Origin: Flexilinea sp.
GTDB taxonomy: Bacteria; Chloroflexota; Anaerolineae; Anaerolineales; Anaerolineaceae
Direction: 5' to 3'
NCBI GenBank assembly: GCA_026645735.1
Contig: JAPKMT010000005.1
Span: forward strand, 49,568-113,567
DNA: 64,000 nt
Part shown: in pieces, positions 1-8,025 of the stretch
How the letters are laid out: every line of letters begins with the position of its first letter
Numbering within the stretch: position 1 is the first letter of the stretch
Notes under the pieces: model-generated
The model's database searches: none
Seen by the model: only the letters and a program-made list of their open reading frames with translations
Told to the model about the DNA's origin: nothing
Translations under genes and position numbers: made by a program

Positions 1-135
1 TCCCATCCGAACTTTCATATAATTCAAATTGGAGCAACTGCAGGTATGCGTCTGAACGACCTGACGTTCCAGAATAATCGCCGAACAACCTTTTTTGTCC
101 AACCATTTTTTAGCTTCAGGAGTAATTATGAGCAT
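1..135 (-). CDS. Small cysteine-containing protein, C-terminus outside window
   Basis: An open frame runs from an ATG at 135 to the window edge, 45 codons, with AAAGGATG upstream as a plausible ribosome-binding site. It begins MLIITPEAKKWLDKKG and carries a CSC motif near residue 33. The short start and cysteine pair vaguely resemble IscA-like or CC/Se-motif small proteins, but the gene is cut by the window so the family cannot be settled. It lies just upstream of the ZIP transporter stop, on the opposite side from that gene's start, so it would follow the transporter in the same transcript. Confidence 0.45.
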   Translation of the reverse strand, partial: MLIITPEAKKWLDKKGCSAIILERQVVQTHTCSCSNLNYMKVRMG

Positions 136-169
136 AAGTTCATCCTTTCGGACATGGTCTGATCGTCAA

Positions 170-973
170 TTAGCTAAAAGCCACATCCAATAACATCATT
201 ACGGCAAAACCAACCATCAGCGCCAAGGTAGGCAAGTCAGATCCTTCTGATTCAGCCTCCGGTATTAATTCTTCTGATGTAACAAATATCATCGCCCCGG
301 CTGCAAAAGACAGTGCATATGGCAGCAGCGGTTGGATGAAATAAACAGCAGCGGCACCGATGACAGCGCTGATAGGTTCAACCAGTCCTGAAAATTGTCC
401 CCAGAAAAAGCTTTTCCACCGGGAAATGCCTTCCCCGCGCAGAGGAGCAGAGACTGCCAGGCCTTCAGGAAAATTTTGAATTCCAATTCCAACAGCCAGT
501 GAAAGCGCAGCAGCGATATAGGACGCATCATTATGAATTGCAGCTGCGCCAAAGGCTACGCCAACTGCCAGACCTTCCGGGATATTGTGAAGCGTAACTG
601 CAAGAACCAGTAACAAACTGCGGCTTAGACTGGACTTCGATCCTTCCGCCTCTTCCGTATTCATATGCAAATGCGGGATATATTTATCCACTGCCCACAA
701 AAAAAAGCCACCCAACAAGAAACCAGTCACAGCAGGAAACCAGGCCGGCGCGTCGCCTCCTCGAGAAGCCTCAATTGCAGGCAACAGAAGCGAGAAGAAA
801 CTTGCTGCAATCATCACACCTGCTGCAAAACCAAGCGCGAGGTTCAGCATCTTTTTAGAAATCTGTTTGGAAGTAAAGACAATCCCTGCTCCCAGAGCTG
901 TCATTCCCCAGGTGTAAGTCGTTGCGATCAGCGCTTGGACGATTGGCGGGTATTGGGCAAAAAATTGGATCAT
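170..973 (-). CDS. ZIP family divalent metal transporter
   Basis: Predicted 267-residue inner-membrane ZIP (GufA/ZupT-type) transporter moving Zn or a related divalent cation into the cytoplasm. Two characteristic metal-site helices are visible: HNIPEGLAVG near residue 129 and QNFPEGLAV near residue 165. About eight hydrophobic segments cover the whole length and there is a short hydrophilic loop (HLHMNTEEAEGSK) with histidines around residue 103. AAGGAG precedes the ATG by about 9 nt. The length is normal for bacterial GufA-like ZIPs. Metal specificity cannot be read from sequence. A MITE-like element lies upstream of the start. Confidence 0.88.
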   Translation of the reverse strand: MIQFFAQYPPIVQALIATTYTWGMTALGAGIVFTSKQISKKMLNLALGFAAGVMIAASFFSLLLPAIEASRGGDAPAWFPAVTGFLLGGFFLWAVDKYIPHLHMNTEEAEGSKSSLSRSLLLVLAVTLHNIPEGLAVGVAFGAAAIHNDASYIAAALSLAVGIGIQNFPEGLAVSAPLRGEGISRWKSFFWGQFSGLVEPISAVIGAAAVYFIQPLLPYALSFAAGAMIFVTSEELIPEAESEGSDLPTLALMVGFAVMMLLDVAFS

Positions 974-1099
974 AAAATTTTTCTCCTTTTTTCGGCAGTT
1001 TTGCTTTTATTAACTTTACTCAGCATTTCAAAGAAGCTGTTGAAACTCTGTATCTTATTATCATAAACGAATATTTATTAAATTAGCCTAAACATGAAA

Positions 1100-1222
1100 C
1101 AATAATTCGAAATTTGAAACAACCTTTCGAATCGATTGAAAGAACTTGTTGTTGTGTTGTTTTTGCGCTTCGCGCAAAAACAACACAACAATATATACTT
1201 TTTCGCATATTTCGAATGGCTG
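1100..1222 (+). mobile_element. MITE-like element, full 123-bp copy A
   Basis: Terminal inverted repeats (CAATAATTCGAAATTTG left; CATATTTCGAATGGCTG right) enclose a perfect 20-bp hairpin (arms 1149-1168 and 1172-1191, loop TTC). The 9 bases on the left (1091-1099, AACATGAAA) and on the right (1223-1231, AACAAGAAA) match 8/9, as expected for a target-site duplication. The longer subterminal arm (CCTTTCGAATCGATTGAAAG) is on the left, which I define as forward orientation. It lies between the ZIP gene start and the end of the TrmA-like gene. Confidence 0.85.
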
Positions 1223-1285
1223 AACAAGAAACATTCCTATTCAATCGGAATGCGGTTTTAAATCATTGCTCCAGAAAAACGCATT

Positions 1286-2527
1286 TTATTTCATAAGGAC
1301 ACAAAGTGCTGAAACTTTTGCAGTATTCGGTTCTGTGTCAAAAGGAATGATGCTTTTGATGGAAAAACCACAGGGCAGGAAGCGGGCAAGATCTCTCGCA
1401 ATCATCGCCGGATCATGGCCAATATAGAAAATCGTATCCGCCTTACACCGGTCGATTTCAGTAATGGTTTCCTTGGATAACCCGGATGATTCTGTTTCAC
1501 AGACGACAATCTTGACTTTGTCTTTCAATCCCGGGATGATCATCTCTGGTTTTCCAAGATACAGATCGACATTATCAAATGCATCAAGATTTAAAACAAA
1601 ATCCTCAGCAATCGATTCAACCTCATCCTGTGCCATGACTTTTCGACAGCGGCTCGCGAACCATTTACTCCAGAAGCCTGTCCTGCAATTCAGATTTAGT
1701 ACATTATAGACGTCGTTAGATGGAATCCAAACGGAAAGTTCCTCACACAATTGATTCATAATGTCAGGATTCGGGTAGAAAATGGCATCATCAGATGCAG
1801 CAACGGTGGTCCCGGCAAAAGTTTGTTCTATAGTACTGTCACCAGCGATCACATAGGAATTGGCCGGGCTCGAATAAACGATCGAGATTGGGATATCGAC
1901 TTCCACTTCATTTTCCGGTTTTTCCGTATCGCCGCGCAGAATTAATTGAAGCTCCTCTTGATCTCCCTCTCGGATCTCGGCTTCAGCAATACCGGTTTCC
2001 GGATCAAAGGATAAGATCGGGATTAACTGATTGATATTTTCAGAACAGATCGGACAGGATTTAATGGAAAGCCATTCTCTTTCGTCCAATGTGGGCAGAC
2101 ACAAACTCCCGTCTTCACCGACGAAAAAGCGGATATTTCTGCGGTAATTAAATACCTTCGGAGAAGGTATAATCGGCTGCAGCAAGTTTTCAGGATTTGC
2201 AATTTTCCCGATTCGCGCTAATTGATCGGATAATATTTTCTTTTTTTCCGCCAATTGTTCAGGGTAATCCAAAAATTGCAGTTGACAGCCGGAACACATT
2301 CCGAATAACGGGCAAAGTGGATCGATACGTCTGTTTGAAGGTTCCAGGATATCAATCAGCTCCCCTGTGACAAACCGGTTTTCCGATTTAAAATACCGGA
2401 TCAATGCCAATTCCTCCGGTATAATTCCTTTTACAAAAACAACTCTTCCGTCAGCCAATCTTCCCAAAGCAGCCCCGCCATTCGACAACGTATGAAAACG
2501 TACTTTTTCGATGATTGAGTCTGTCAT
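1286..2527 (-). CDS. TrmA/RlmD-like protein with degenerate methyltransferase site
   Basis: The fold is that of the TrmA/RumA family of tRNA/rRNA m5U methyltransferases: an N-terminal TRAM-like segment, then the 4Fe-4S motif CPLFGMCSGCQLQ (Cys 72, 78, 81) followed by the usual Y-x-x-QL-x-x-K context, then a Rossmann-like C-terminal part. Key catalytic parts are not kept: the SAM loop reads NLNCRTGFWSKW, the DPPR-x-G motif is replaced by VCETESSGLS, and the catalytic YxSCxP motif reads FYIGHDP (Gly near residue 370). It may therefore be a non-catalytic paralogue. I chose ATG 2527, with AGGAGA upstream; an in-frame start at 2584 has no ribosome site. 413 residues. Confidence 0.75.
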   Translation of the reverse strand: MTDSIIEKVRFHTLSNGGAALGRLADGRVVFVKGIIPEELALIRYFKSENRFVTGELIDILEPSNRRIDPLCPLFGMCSGCQLQFLDYPEQLAEKKKILSDQLARIGKIANPENLLQPIIPSPKVFNYRRNIRFFVGEDGSLCLPTLDEREWLSIKSCPICSENINQLIPILSFDPETGIAEAEIREGDQEELQLILRGDTEKPENEVEVDIPISIVYSSPANSYVIAGDSTIEQTFAGTTVAASDDAIFYPNPDIMNQLCEELSVWIPSNDVYNVLNLNCRTGFWSKWFASRCRKVMAQDEVESIAEDFVLNLDAFDNVDLYLGKPEMIIPGLKDKVKIVVCETESSGLSKETITEIDRCKADTIFYIGHDPAMIARDLARFLPCGFSIKSIIPFDTEPNTAKVSALCVLMK

Positions 2528-2661
2528 AACTGCATTTCTCCTATGATCTGAAAATAAAAAATCCAGATCCGAAAAAGAATTCAATTTTTAAAAGAAAACA
2601 CCGATTCGAATCCAGTTATGGTTTACTGCAATAAATCAGGATAACTTTTCCAAAAAATGGA

Positions 2662-2689
2662 TTGCAGAGAAACTGAGGAAAATTATAAT
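2662..2689 (+). promoter_or_regulatory. Putative promoter for C39-like lipoprotein gene
   Basis: TTGCAG (2662-2667) and TATAAT (2684-2689) are 16 bp apart. A transcript from here would carry a leader of about 175 nt that contains a degraded copy of the MITE-like element. Confidence 0.45.
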
Positions 2690-2728
2690 TGCTATCATGA
2701 TGAGATTCAAAAATAAGTTCATTCAAAA

Positions 2729-2851
2729 CAGCAATTCGAATAACAGGCAAGCTTTTCGAATCAATCGAAAAAATCTATTGTTGTGTTATCGTTGCATAAA
2801 ATTCATCAAAAGCGCCATAACAAATATTTTTTTTCCTATTTCGGATCGATG
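2729..2851 (+). mobile_element. MITE-like element, degraded 123-bp copy B
   Basis: CAGCAATTCGAATAACAGG at the left and CCTATTTCGGATCGATG at the right are spaced at exactly 123 bp, with the typical GCTTTTCGAATCAATCGAAAA subterminal arm after the left end (forward). The core keeps TATTGTTGTGTTATCGTTGC on the left arm but the right arm is scrambled, so the hairpin is lost. Flanks CATTCAAAA/CACTCAGTT match only 5/9. It occupies the leader of the gene starting at 2874. Confidence 0.6.
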
Positions 2852-2873
2852 CACTCAGTTTTTTCCCCGGAAA

Positions 2874-3785
2874 ATGGGGAAAATTATTTGGAAACCTGTT
2901 GTTTTTATCCTGATCAGTACCGGTTTTCTATCCTGCTCTTCTCAAATCGGAGCTTTGAAGAATCAACCGGAAACGCAAAACCAGACTGCAATTGGCAGTC
3001 TGATTGAGACCCAAATCGCCGAGATCAATAAGACGGCCGAATTTAGTCGCTTTTTCGCAGAAACTAACGCAGTAAAACCCACTGTGACAAAAACAGAATA
3101 CAGAACAAAAACTGCGTCACCCACATCGAATACACCAACGCCCTCACTCATTCCCAAAACACCGACTCCAACGTTGCCCGAAGGATACTTTCGTGGATCC
3201 TATGTATATGATCTCCCACTTATCACTCAATCTAATCTAAAATATCGGGGGGTCCCAACAAAACTGGGCTGCACCGCTGCATCCGTGGAGATGATTCTGG
3301 ACTTCTGGAACTCTTATCATAATGATTACCAGACAATCAGTGCACAGACTTTGATCAATCTCAACGTATCCCAAGGCACTTTTCATGCAAAAACCGGATT
3401 ATCCATCGCAAATGTTGAAGACGAGCTTAAAAATATCGATTACTATTTGGGCATTCAGCGTAACAGCAATAAAGAAGACCTGCTTGATGCTTTGATCCGA
3501 TATGGACCCCTTGCAGTATTAACAAAAACCGAATGGACTCCCTTTGGAGCAAATCATCTGGTTGTACTGTCGGAATATAACCCTGAATACAATACTGTCA
3601 CCTTTCTGGATCCCTGGTACGATTGGCCGGTCACCTGGGATTGGGAAGCGTTTGATGGTATCTGGAGCCTAAATTATTCCGAGGAGGAAAATGGTTATCT
3701 GACACGAACCTTCTTCTTTATCGTCCCTAAAAACGAAATCCGTCCGGAGAAAGATCTGTTTATCCCCGATACGGATCACCTTTGA
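2874..3785 (+). CDS. Secreted C39-like cysteine peptidase-fold lipoprotein
   Basis: 303 residues from ATG 2874. It starts with a signal peptide (MGKIIWKPVVFILISTGFLS followed by C), probably a lipoprotein, then a T/P-rich linker (TPTPSLIPKTPTPTLP) and a C39_2-like papain-fold domain from about residue 100. Candidate catalytic residues are Cys in KLGCTAASVEMIL, His in GANHLVVLSEY and Asp in TFLDPWYDW, so the domain looks active. The frame is open 177 bases further upstream, but that stretch is the degraded element copy B, so I reject the longer start. It is convergent with the tandem C39 gene, with element copy C between them. The substrate is unknown. Confidence 0.75.
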   Translation: MGKIIWKPVVFILISTGFLSCSSQIGALKNQPETQNQTAIGSLIETQIAEINKTAEFSRFFAETNAVKPTVTKTEYRTKTASPTSNTPTPSLIPKTPTPTLPEGYFRGSYVYDLPLITQSNLKYRGVPTKLGCTAASVEMILDFWNSYHNDYQTISAQTLINLNVSQGTFHAKTGLSIANVEDELKNIDYYLGIQRNSNKEDLLDALIRYGPLAVLTKTEWTPFGANHLVVLSEYNPEYNTVTFLDPWYDWPVTWDWEAFDGIWSLNYSEEENGYLTRTFFFIVPKNEIRPEKDLFIPDTDHL

Positions 3786-3891
3786 CAGTTCTCAATGCAA
3801 TTCCTCAAAATACTGAAAATACGCGCAATACAGTAATTCAAAATGCTTACTTGACTTTAAATCGAGAGAAAACAGGATCCTCACAACGCTT

Positions 3892-4014
3892 CAATAATTC
3901 GAATTATGGATTAACTATTCGAATAAAGACAGAAAATTTGTTGTTCTTATGGTTTTGCACGAAGCGCAAAACCATAAGAACAACAATGAATTCTTTTCAT
4001 ATTTCGAATAACTG
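3892..4014 (+). mobile_element. MITE-like element, 123-bp copy C with perfect duplication
   Basis: Ends CAATAATTCGAATTATGG and CATATTTCGAATAACTG. The core belongs to the GTTCTTATGGTTTTGC class: arms 3940-3958 and 3966-3984 are a perfect 19-bp pair, with a slightly altered loop region. The flanking 9-mers 3883-3891 and 4015-4023 are identical (ACAACGCTT), which is strong evidence of insertion by transposition. Forward orientation. It sits between two convergent genes. Confidence 0.9.
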
Positions 4015-4043
4015 ACAACGCTTCGAAAAACTGCACGGTATCT

Positions 4044-5537
4044 TTAACGAACAATAATTGCTCTGTTTTCAAGTACCTGCCAGGAAAGCAGGAAAGTATT
4101 AATGTTTCGTGTATATTTTTGTCCGCCATCCTGAATCGTTACATTCAATTCATCATAACCAATTACGATGACTGTATGCTGATAAGGAACTACTTTTGTC
4201 GTGTTGCCGTTTGACGGGGTATAGGAGATCGGAGTGCCGGCTTCCGTATTGCCTGCCACCCAAACCATGACTGGCCTGCCAGAAGCAATTTCTCTGCGCA
4301 GCTGGTCCCAGGTGAAATTTTTATAGCTGACTGCCGGTAAACCATATTGTTGAAGCAGCTCAGCCACCGGACCTTGATATACACCATAAGAAGCCGGAGG
4401 AATTTTTCCTCTGGGATCCCAGTAATTGCCGACGAAACCTTCATTGGGATCATCCGATTTTGGTAATCTGCTCAAGAAATCCATGGGATCAATGGTGATG
4501 CCAAAAAAAGCTGCCAGATCCACAGCAGAACGCGTTTCACAATCCAGAGTATAACTTTGCGGATATCCGACAAAGCCAGTGACTGATGCCCGTGCTGGAA
4601 CCATACCTTCATAGAAGGAGGAATCTCCAAAATCAGATACCGGCTGATTGGGGGATTCAAACGATAAGTCTTCTGTATTTTCTTCTGAATACCAATACCA
4701 GGATGAGTAGTCGTCATTGAATGTTTGATCAGACCAGTAAAAATCCGGCGTTACTTCCGGCAAAATACCGAAATCACTCTTTCCTAATTCAGAATTCCAG
4801 CCTTGCGGATCAGGAATATTTTTGTCCGCCTGCCAATAGTCATTCATCGAATCATTCCACCAGTCTCGATTCTGTGCAACCGGTTCAATGGAAACAGACC
4901 CGACATCTGTAAAATTGTCAATTACAAGACTTCGATAACCCAATACCGACCAGGATGCTTCAAATTCAGCAAACGTGCGGTTGTATTTCTGCCCATTGTC
5001 CCAGATCGTAAGATACCCATCGTCAAATCCAACTACAGTGACAGTGTTCATATATTGAGCAACCGTGGTTGTCTTTCCACTGGCAGGTGTATAAGAAACT
5101 GCGTTCCCGGATTGGGTATTGCCGATCACCCAACAAATTACCGGGATTCCGGAACGCAGATAGTTTTTCAAACCCTCAATGCCCAACGATGAAAAACCGA
5201 TTGCAGGAATTCCTTGTGATCGCAGTGCTTCTGCCAATGGTTCCTGATAAACTCCATATGAATTTGGCGGAAGCGAAGCAGGATCATCATAATTTCCGAC
5301 AAAACCGGTGTTTGGATCATCGGTTACCGGTAAGGTTGTAAGAATCGTCATCGGATCAATAGAATAACCGTAAAAACTTGCCAAATCGCTGGCTGTCTGT
5401 GCTTCACTGTCCAGTTGATAGGTCCGTGGATGGCTGACAAAACCGTCGACCATGTAAGGATTTTCTGTCCTCCCGAAAACTCGGAATGGAAACATATACA
5501 GAAAGAACAAGACAAATAAACAGCAAATTTTTTTCAT
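4044..5537 (-). CDS. Secreted tandem C39-like protein, one dead and one intact domain
   Basis: 497 residues with an N-terminal signal peptide (MKKICCLFVLFFLYMFPFRV) and two homologous C39-like domains: about 30-208 and about 318-497. The linker between them is W/D/S-rich. The C-terminal domain keeps candidate catalytic Cys333 (SYTLDCETRSA), His454 (YQHTVIVIGYD) and QDGGQKY. In the N-terminal domain these positions are Ser44 (QLDSEAQTA) and Asn164 (YMNTVTVVGFDD), so it looks catalytically dead. Both share the motifs DDPN-x-GFVGNY and SYGVYQ. The protein is probably exported. It is convergent with another C39-like gene. The substrate is unknown. Confidence 0.75.
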   Translation of the reverse strand: MKKICCLFVLFFLYMFPFRVFGRTENPYMVDGFVSHPRTYQLDSEAQTASDLASFYGYSIDPMTILTTLPVTDDPNTGFVGNYDDPASLPPNSYGVYQEPLAEALRSQGIPAIGFSSLGIEGLKNYLRSGIPVICWVIGNTQSGNAVSYTPASGKTTTVAQYMNTVTVVGFDDGYLTIWDNGQKYNRTFAEFEASWSVLGYRSLVIDNFTDVGSVSIEPVAQNRDWWNDSMNDYWQADKNIPDPQGWNSELGKSDFGILPEVTPDFYWSDQTFNDDYSSWYWYSEENTEDLSFESPNQPVSDFGDSSFYEGMVPARASVTGFVGYPQSYTLDCETRSAVDLAAFFGITIDPMDFLSRLPKSDDPNEGFVGNYWDPRGKIPPASYGVYQGPVAELLQQYGLPAVSYKNFTWDQLRREIASGRPVMVWVAGNTEAGTPISYTPSNGNTTKVVPYQHTVIVIGYDELNVTIQDGGQKYTRNINTFLLSWQVLENRAIIVR

Positions 5538-5698
5538 ATCCGAATTACCTGTCTTTCAAATTTTTCATGGCACAAAAAATCGGTCAAATCCGATCTCTTT
5601 GTGTACTCATATTCTTTTATATCCTGATGTTTTTATTTCGAAATAAAATATTTAATAATTATCTCCGAAAAGAAAATCTCGATTATCATTTGACGTTT

Positions 5699-5800
5699 CA
5701 GCAATTTAAAATATGGAGAGAATTATGTTGTTCTCTATGAAAATCAATAAAATAAATATTCTCCCTTAATTTTAAAGATCAGTCCGAAATTTCGAGTTGC
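5699..5800. repeat. Degraded MITE-like remnant
   Basis: CAGCAATTTAAAATATGG at 5699 resembles a left terminal repeat, and GAAATTTCGAGTTGC ending at 5800 resembles a right end, 102 bp apart. The core hairpin is not recognisable. It lies downstream of the Ig-like lipoprotein gene. Confidence 0.35.
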
Positions 5801-5803
5801 CGG

Positions 5804-6340
5804 TCACTCATCTGTTTTTACATTGGTAACGACGATGTCTACAAAGAAATCCTGTCCAAATGTTTTGCCTTGCGCATTATATGCCTGCCATTGGCTATAG
5901 TAGCTTCCCGGTTCGTCCGGAGCGATAAAAGTGATTTCAATTTCACCTTCTTCCCCAGGCTTGAGAAGTCTTAGCTTTTGTTTTGTCTCAGCGCCCATAC
6001 TGCTGCCGCTGAGCATGCGAACAGAATACTTTGAAATCCATTCACAGGTACCTGAATTTTTCACTTTCCATTTTTTGATGATTTCTTCGCCAGGCTGAAA
6101 TACGGTTCCATCCGGCACTGTAACATCATCCACAAAGTCAAGATTATCTTCACAAGGACCACGAGGATCCTCAGTGGGTCGAAATGGATCGACCGTTGCT
6201 GTTTTCATGGCAGTGGCGACCAGTGTCGGAGGAATAAATTCACTGCTGGTAACGTCTCTGCTTTGCGATCGCATGCAAGATGAAATCAGCGATACCATCA
6301 GAGTCATCAGCAAGCTTAAGAAAAATCGTCGTTTCATCAT
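5804..6340 (-). CDS. Lipoprotein with NBR1-type Ig-like domain
   Basis: 178 residues from the ATG ATG at 6340. The signal peptide ends in LISSC, a good lipobox, so it should be anchored at the cell surface. After a T/P-rich linker, residues about 75-178 form an NBR1-like Ig domain: DVTVPDGTVFQPGEEIIKKW then KVKNSGTCEW, and later APDEPGSYYSQW. This domain is frequent in surface proteins of Chloroflexota. In the extended frame there are ten extra codons, without a better ribosome site. Function beyond binding or structural display is unknown. Confidence 0.75.
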   Translation of the reverse strand: MMKRRFFLSLLMTLMVSLISSCMRSQSRDVTSSEFIPPTLVATAMKTATVDPFRPTEDPRGPCEDNLDFVDDVTVPDGTVFQPGEEIIKKWKVKNSGTCEWISKYSVRMLSGSSMGAETKQKLRLLKPGEEGEIEITFIAPDEPGSYYSQWQAYNAQGKTFGQDFFVDIVVTNVKTDE

Positions 6341-6477
6341 CAATGTGCCTACTCTCATCAAATAATGCAAGTTTCATGCCAGAATTTTCCATAAAAAAAA
6401 CATGCCACATCTATGATTATGGAATCATATTGGTACATCATTCTTTTTTTGCTACAATAATTCAAAATTTATTGCGT

Positions 6478-6541
6478 TTATGAAAAAAACTAAAAAATCT
6501 GCTGATCTGTTTTTTTTGTGTAATAAATTAAACAGATCAGC
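6478..6541 (-). terminator. Likely intrinsic terminator of recA
   Basis: GCTGATCTGTTT and AAACAGATCAGC form a 12-bp stem (roughly 6499-6510 and 6530-6541). Read on the minus strand, it is followed by two T-rich stretches (ATTTTTTAGTTTTTTTC). It lies about 140 bp beyond the recA stop. Confidence 0.6.
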
Positions 6542-6683
6542 TAAGAATCATCCCCATCATTCGAACTGCAATTTTTTCAAGGATTCTCAGTAATTCACTT
6601 TTGTGTTTGGAGAAATAACTGGAACTTCAGTGCAATTCCCATAAATTCGATCAGTCATCATGAGGATTACCTGCAATCTGTTT

Positions 6684-7784
6684 TCAGGATTCCAGATCAT
6701 CCTCCGAGTCTGCGTCCGATGTAAAGGACATAATCGGTACATCGCCTCCCTTGGCTGCATTTCGAATTTCAACCTCAATTTCGGAGGCCAACTCCGGATT
6801 TGTCCGCAAGAAGTCTTTGGAATTCTCACGCCCCTGTCCAAGCCGCATATCTTTATAGGAATAGAAAGCACCACGTTTTGTGATAATTTCCAATTGGGCT
6901 GCTAAATCTAAAATATCGCCCGCTTTTGAAATACCTTCGTTATACATAATATCGAATTCAGCAGTCGCAAATGGCGGTGCCACTTTGTTTTTCACGACAC
7001 GGACACGAACACGCCCTCCAACAATTTCAGCACCGGATTTGATAGAATTTATTCTGCGGATATCCAGTCGGACAGATGCATAAAATTTCATTGCCAGACC
7101 GCCAGGGGTTGTTTCCGGATTTCCAAACATGATACCGATTTTCTGTCGAAGCTGATTTGTGAAGATCACAGCTGTTTTAGTCTGGTTGATAGCACCAGAT
7201 AGTTTTCGCAACGCCTGAGACATGAGGCGTGCCTGCATACCCATCGATGAATCACCCATATCCCCTTCAATTTCGGAACGTGGAACGAGCGCAGCAACAG
7301 AATCGATTACTACGACATCCACTGCACCGGATCGAACCAGCGTTTCACAAATTTCAAGCGCCTGTTCGCCTGTATCCGGCTGGGAAACATATAAGTTGTT
7401 GATATTCACACCCAGCTTTGCAGCGTATACCGGATCCAGCGCGTGTTCCATATCGATAAATGCAGCCGTTCCACCCATCTTTTGTGCTTCCGCAATAATA
7501 TGCAGACATAGCGTTGTTTTTCCGGAAGATTCCGGTCCATAGATTTCTGTGATCCGTGCACGCGGAATTCCACCGACACCCAGCGCCAGATCCAATGATA
7601 ACGAGCCAGTGGGAATCACTTCCACCTGCATGTGTTTTGCTTCTCCTAACCGCATGATAGATCCTTCACCATATCGCTTGGATATATCCGTTAATGCTTT
7701 ATCCAGCATCGCCCGTCTTGCATCGGGATCAATCTCTCCAGGTCCGGAAACAGAATTAAATTGATCAGCAGACTTTTTTGCCAT
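6684..7784 (-). CDS. recA: Recombinase A
   Basis: 366 residues, collinear with bacterial RecA: ATPase and strand-exchange protein for homologous recombination. The Walker A motif GPESSGKTT is at 83-90, the Walker B region [13 protein letters not shown] follows, and the DNA-binding loop region with TNQLRQKIG and [10 protein letters not shown] is intact. The C-terminus is acidic ([11 protein letters not shown]), as usual. GGAGG lies 6 nt before the ATG. It is monocistronic, with its own promoter. No convincing LexA-type palindrome was found near that promoter, so SOS control cannot be claimed. Confidence 0.98.
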   Translation of the reverse strand: MAKKSADQFNSVSGPGEIDPDARRAMLDKALTDISKRYGEGSIMRLGEAKHMQVEVIPTGSLSLDLALGVGGIPRARITEIYGPESSGKTTLCLHIIAEAQKMGGTAAFIDMEHALDPVYAAKLGVNINNLYVSQPDTGEQALEICETLVRSGAVDVVVIDSVAALVPRSEIEGDMGDSSMGMQARLMSQALRKLSGAINQTKTAVIFTNQLRQKIGIMFGNPETTPGGLAMKFYASVRLDIRRINSIKSGAEIVGGRVRVRVVKNKVAPPFATAEFDIMYNEGISKAGDILDLAAQLEIITKRGAFYSYKDMRLGQGRENSKDFLRTNPELASEIEVEIRNAAKGGDVPIMSFTSDADSEDDLES

Positions 7785-7812
7785 TCATCCTCCATCAAAA
7801 TATCTTGGATTA

Positions 7813-7842
7813 ATTATAGTACATTTGTTCAATTAACGTCAA
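7813..7842 (-). promoter_or_regulatory. recA promoter
   Basis: On the minus strand TTGACG (7837-7842) and TATAAT (7813-7818) are separated by 18 bp, about 30 bp before the recA start. A MITE-like element ends only 18 bp upstream of the -35 box. Confidence 0.75.
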
Positions 7843-7859
7843 GTTGCGCAAAACGCAGC

Positions 7860-7984
7860 CAGCAATTTGAAATATGGATAAGCTTTTCGAATTGAAAGAG
7901 AAAATATGTTGTTGTATTGTTTTTGGTCGAAGCGCAAAAAAACAATACAACAACAAAGCATTCTTTTTATAATTCAAATTACTG
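7860..7984 (+). mobile_element. MITE-like element, 125-bp copy E
   Basis: Ends CAGCAATTTGAAATATGG and AATTCAAATTACTG, with forward orientation (AGCTTTTCGAATTGAAAGAG on the left). The core pairs GTTGTTGTATTGTTTTT with AAAAACAATACAACAAC; the A/T pair here replaces the G/C pair of copy A. Flanks 7851-7859 and 7985-7993 (AAACGCAGC/AAACCCGGC) match 7/9. It is located between the recA promoter and the ackA stop. Confidence 0.8.
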
Positions 7985-8025
7985 AAACCCGGCCAATGAT
8001 TTGAAAGGCTGATTTTGAGTTCGCA

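Noticed and set aside
1114..1296. Short ORFs encoding FALRAKTTQQ-like peptides near many elements (also around 17793, 48408, 62780)
   Set aside because: They are translations of the hairpin core of the MITE-like elements; no ribosome sites, and the reading frame arises from the repeat.
2697..2873. 59-residue extension of the C39-like lipoprotein
   Set aside because: It covers a degraded element copy and would bury the signal peptide inside the protein.
7785..7842. LexA/SOS box at the recA promoter
   Set aside because: No palindrome of a known LexA type was found near the -10/-35 boxes.
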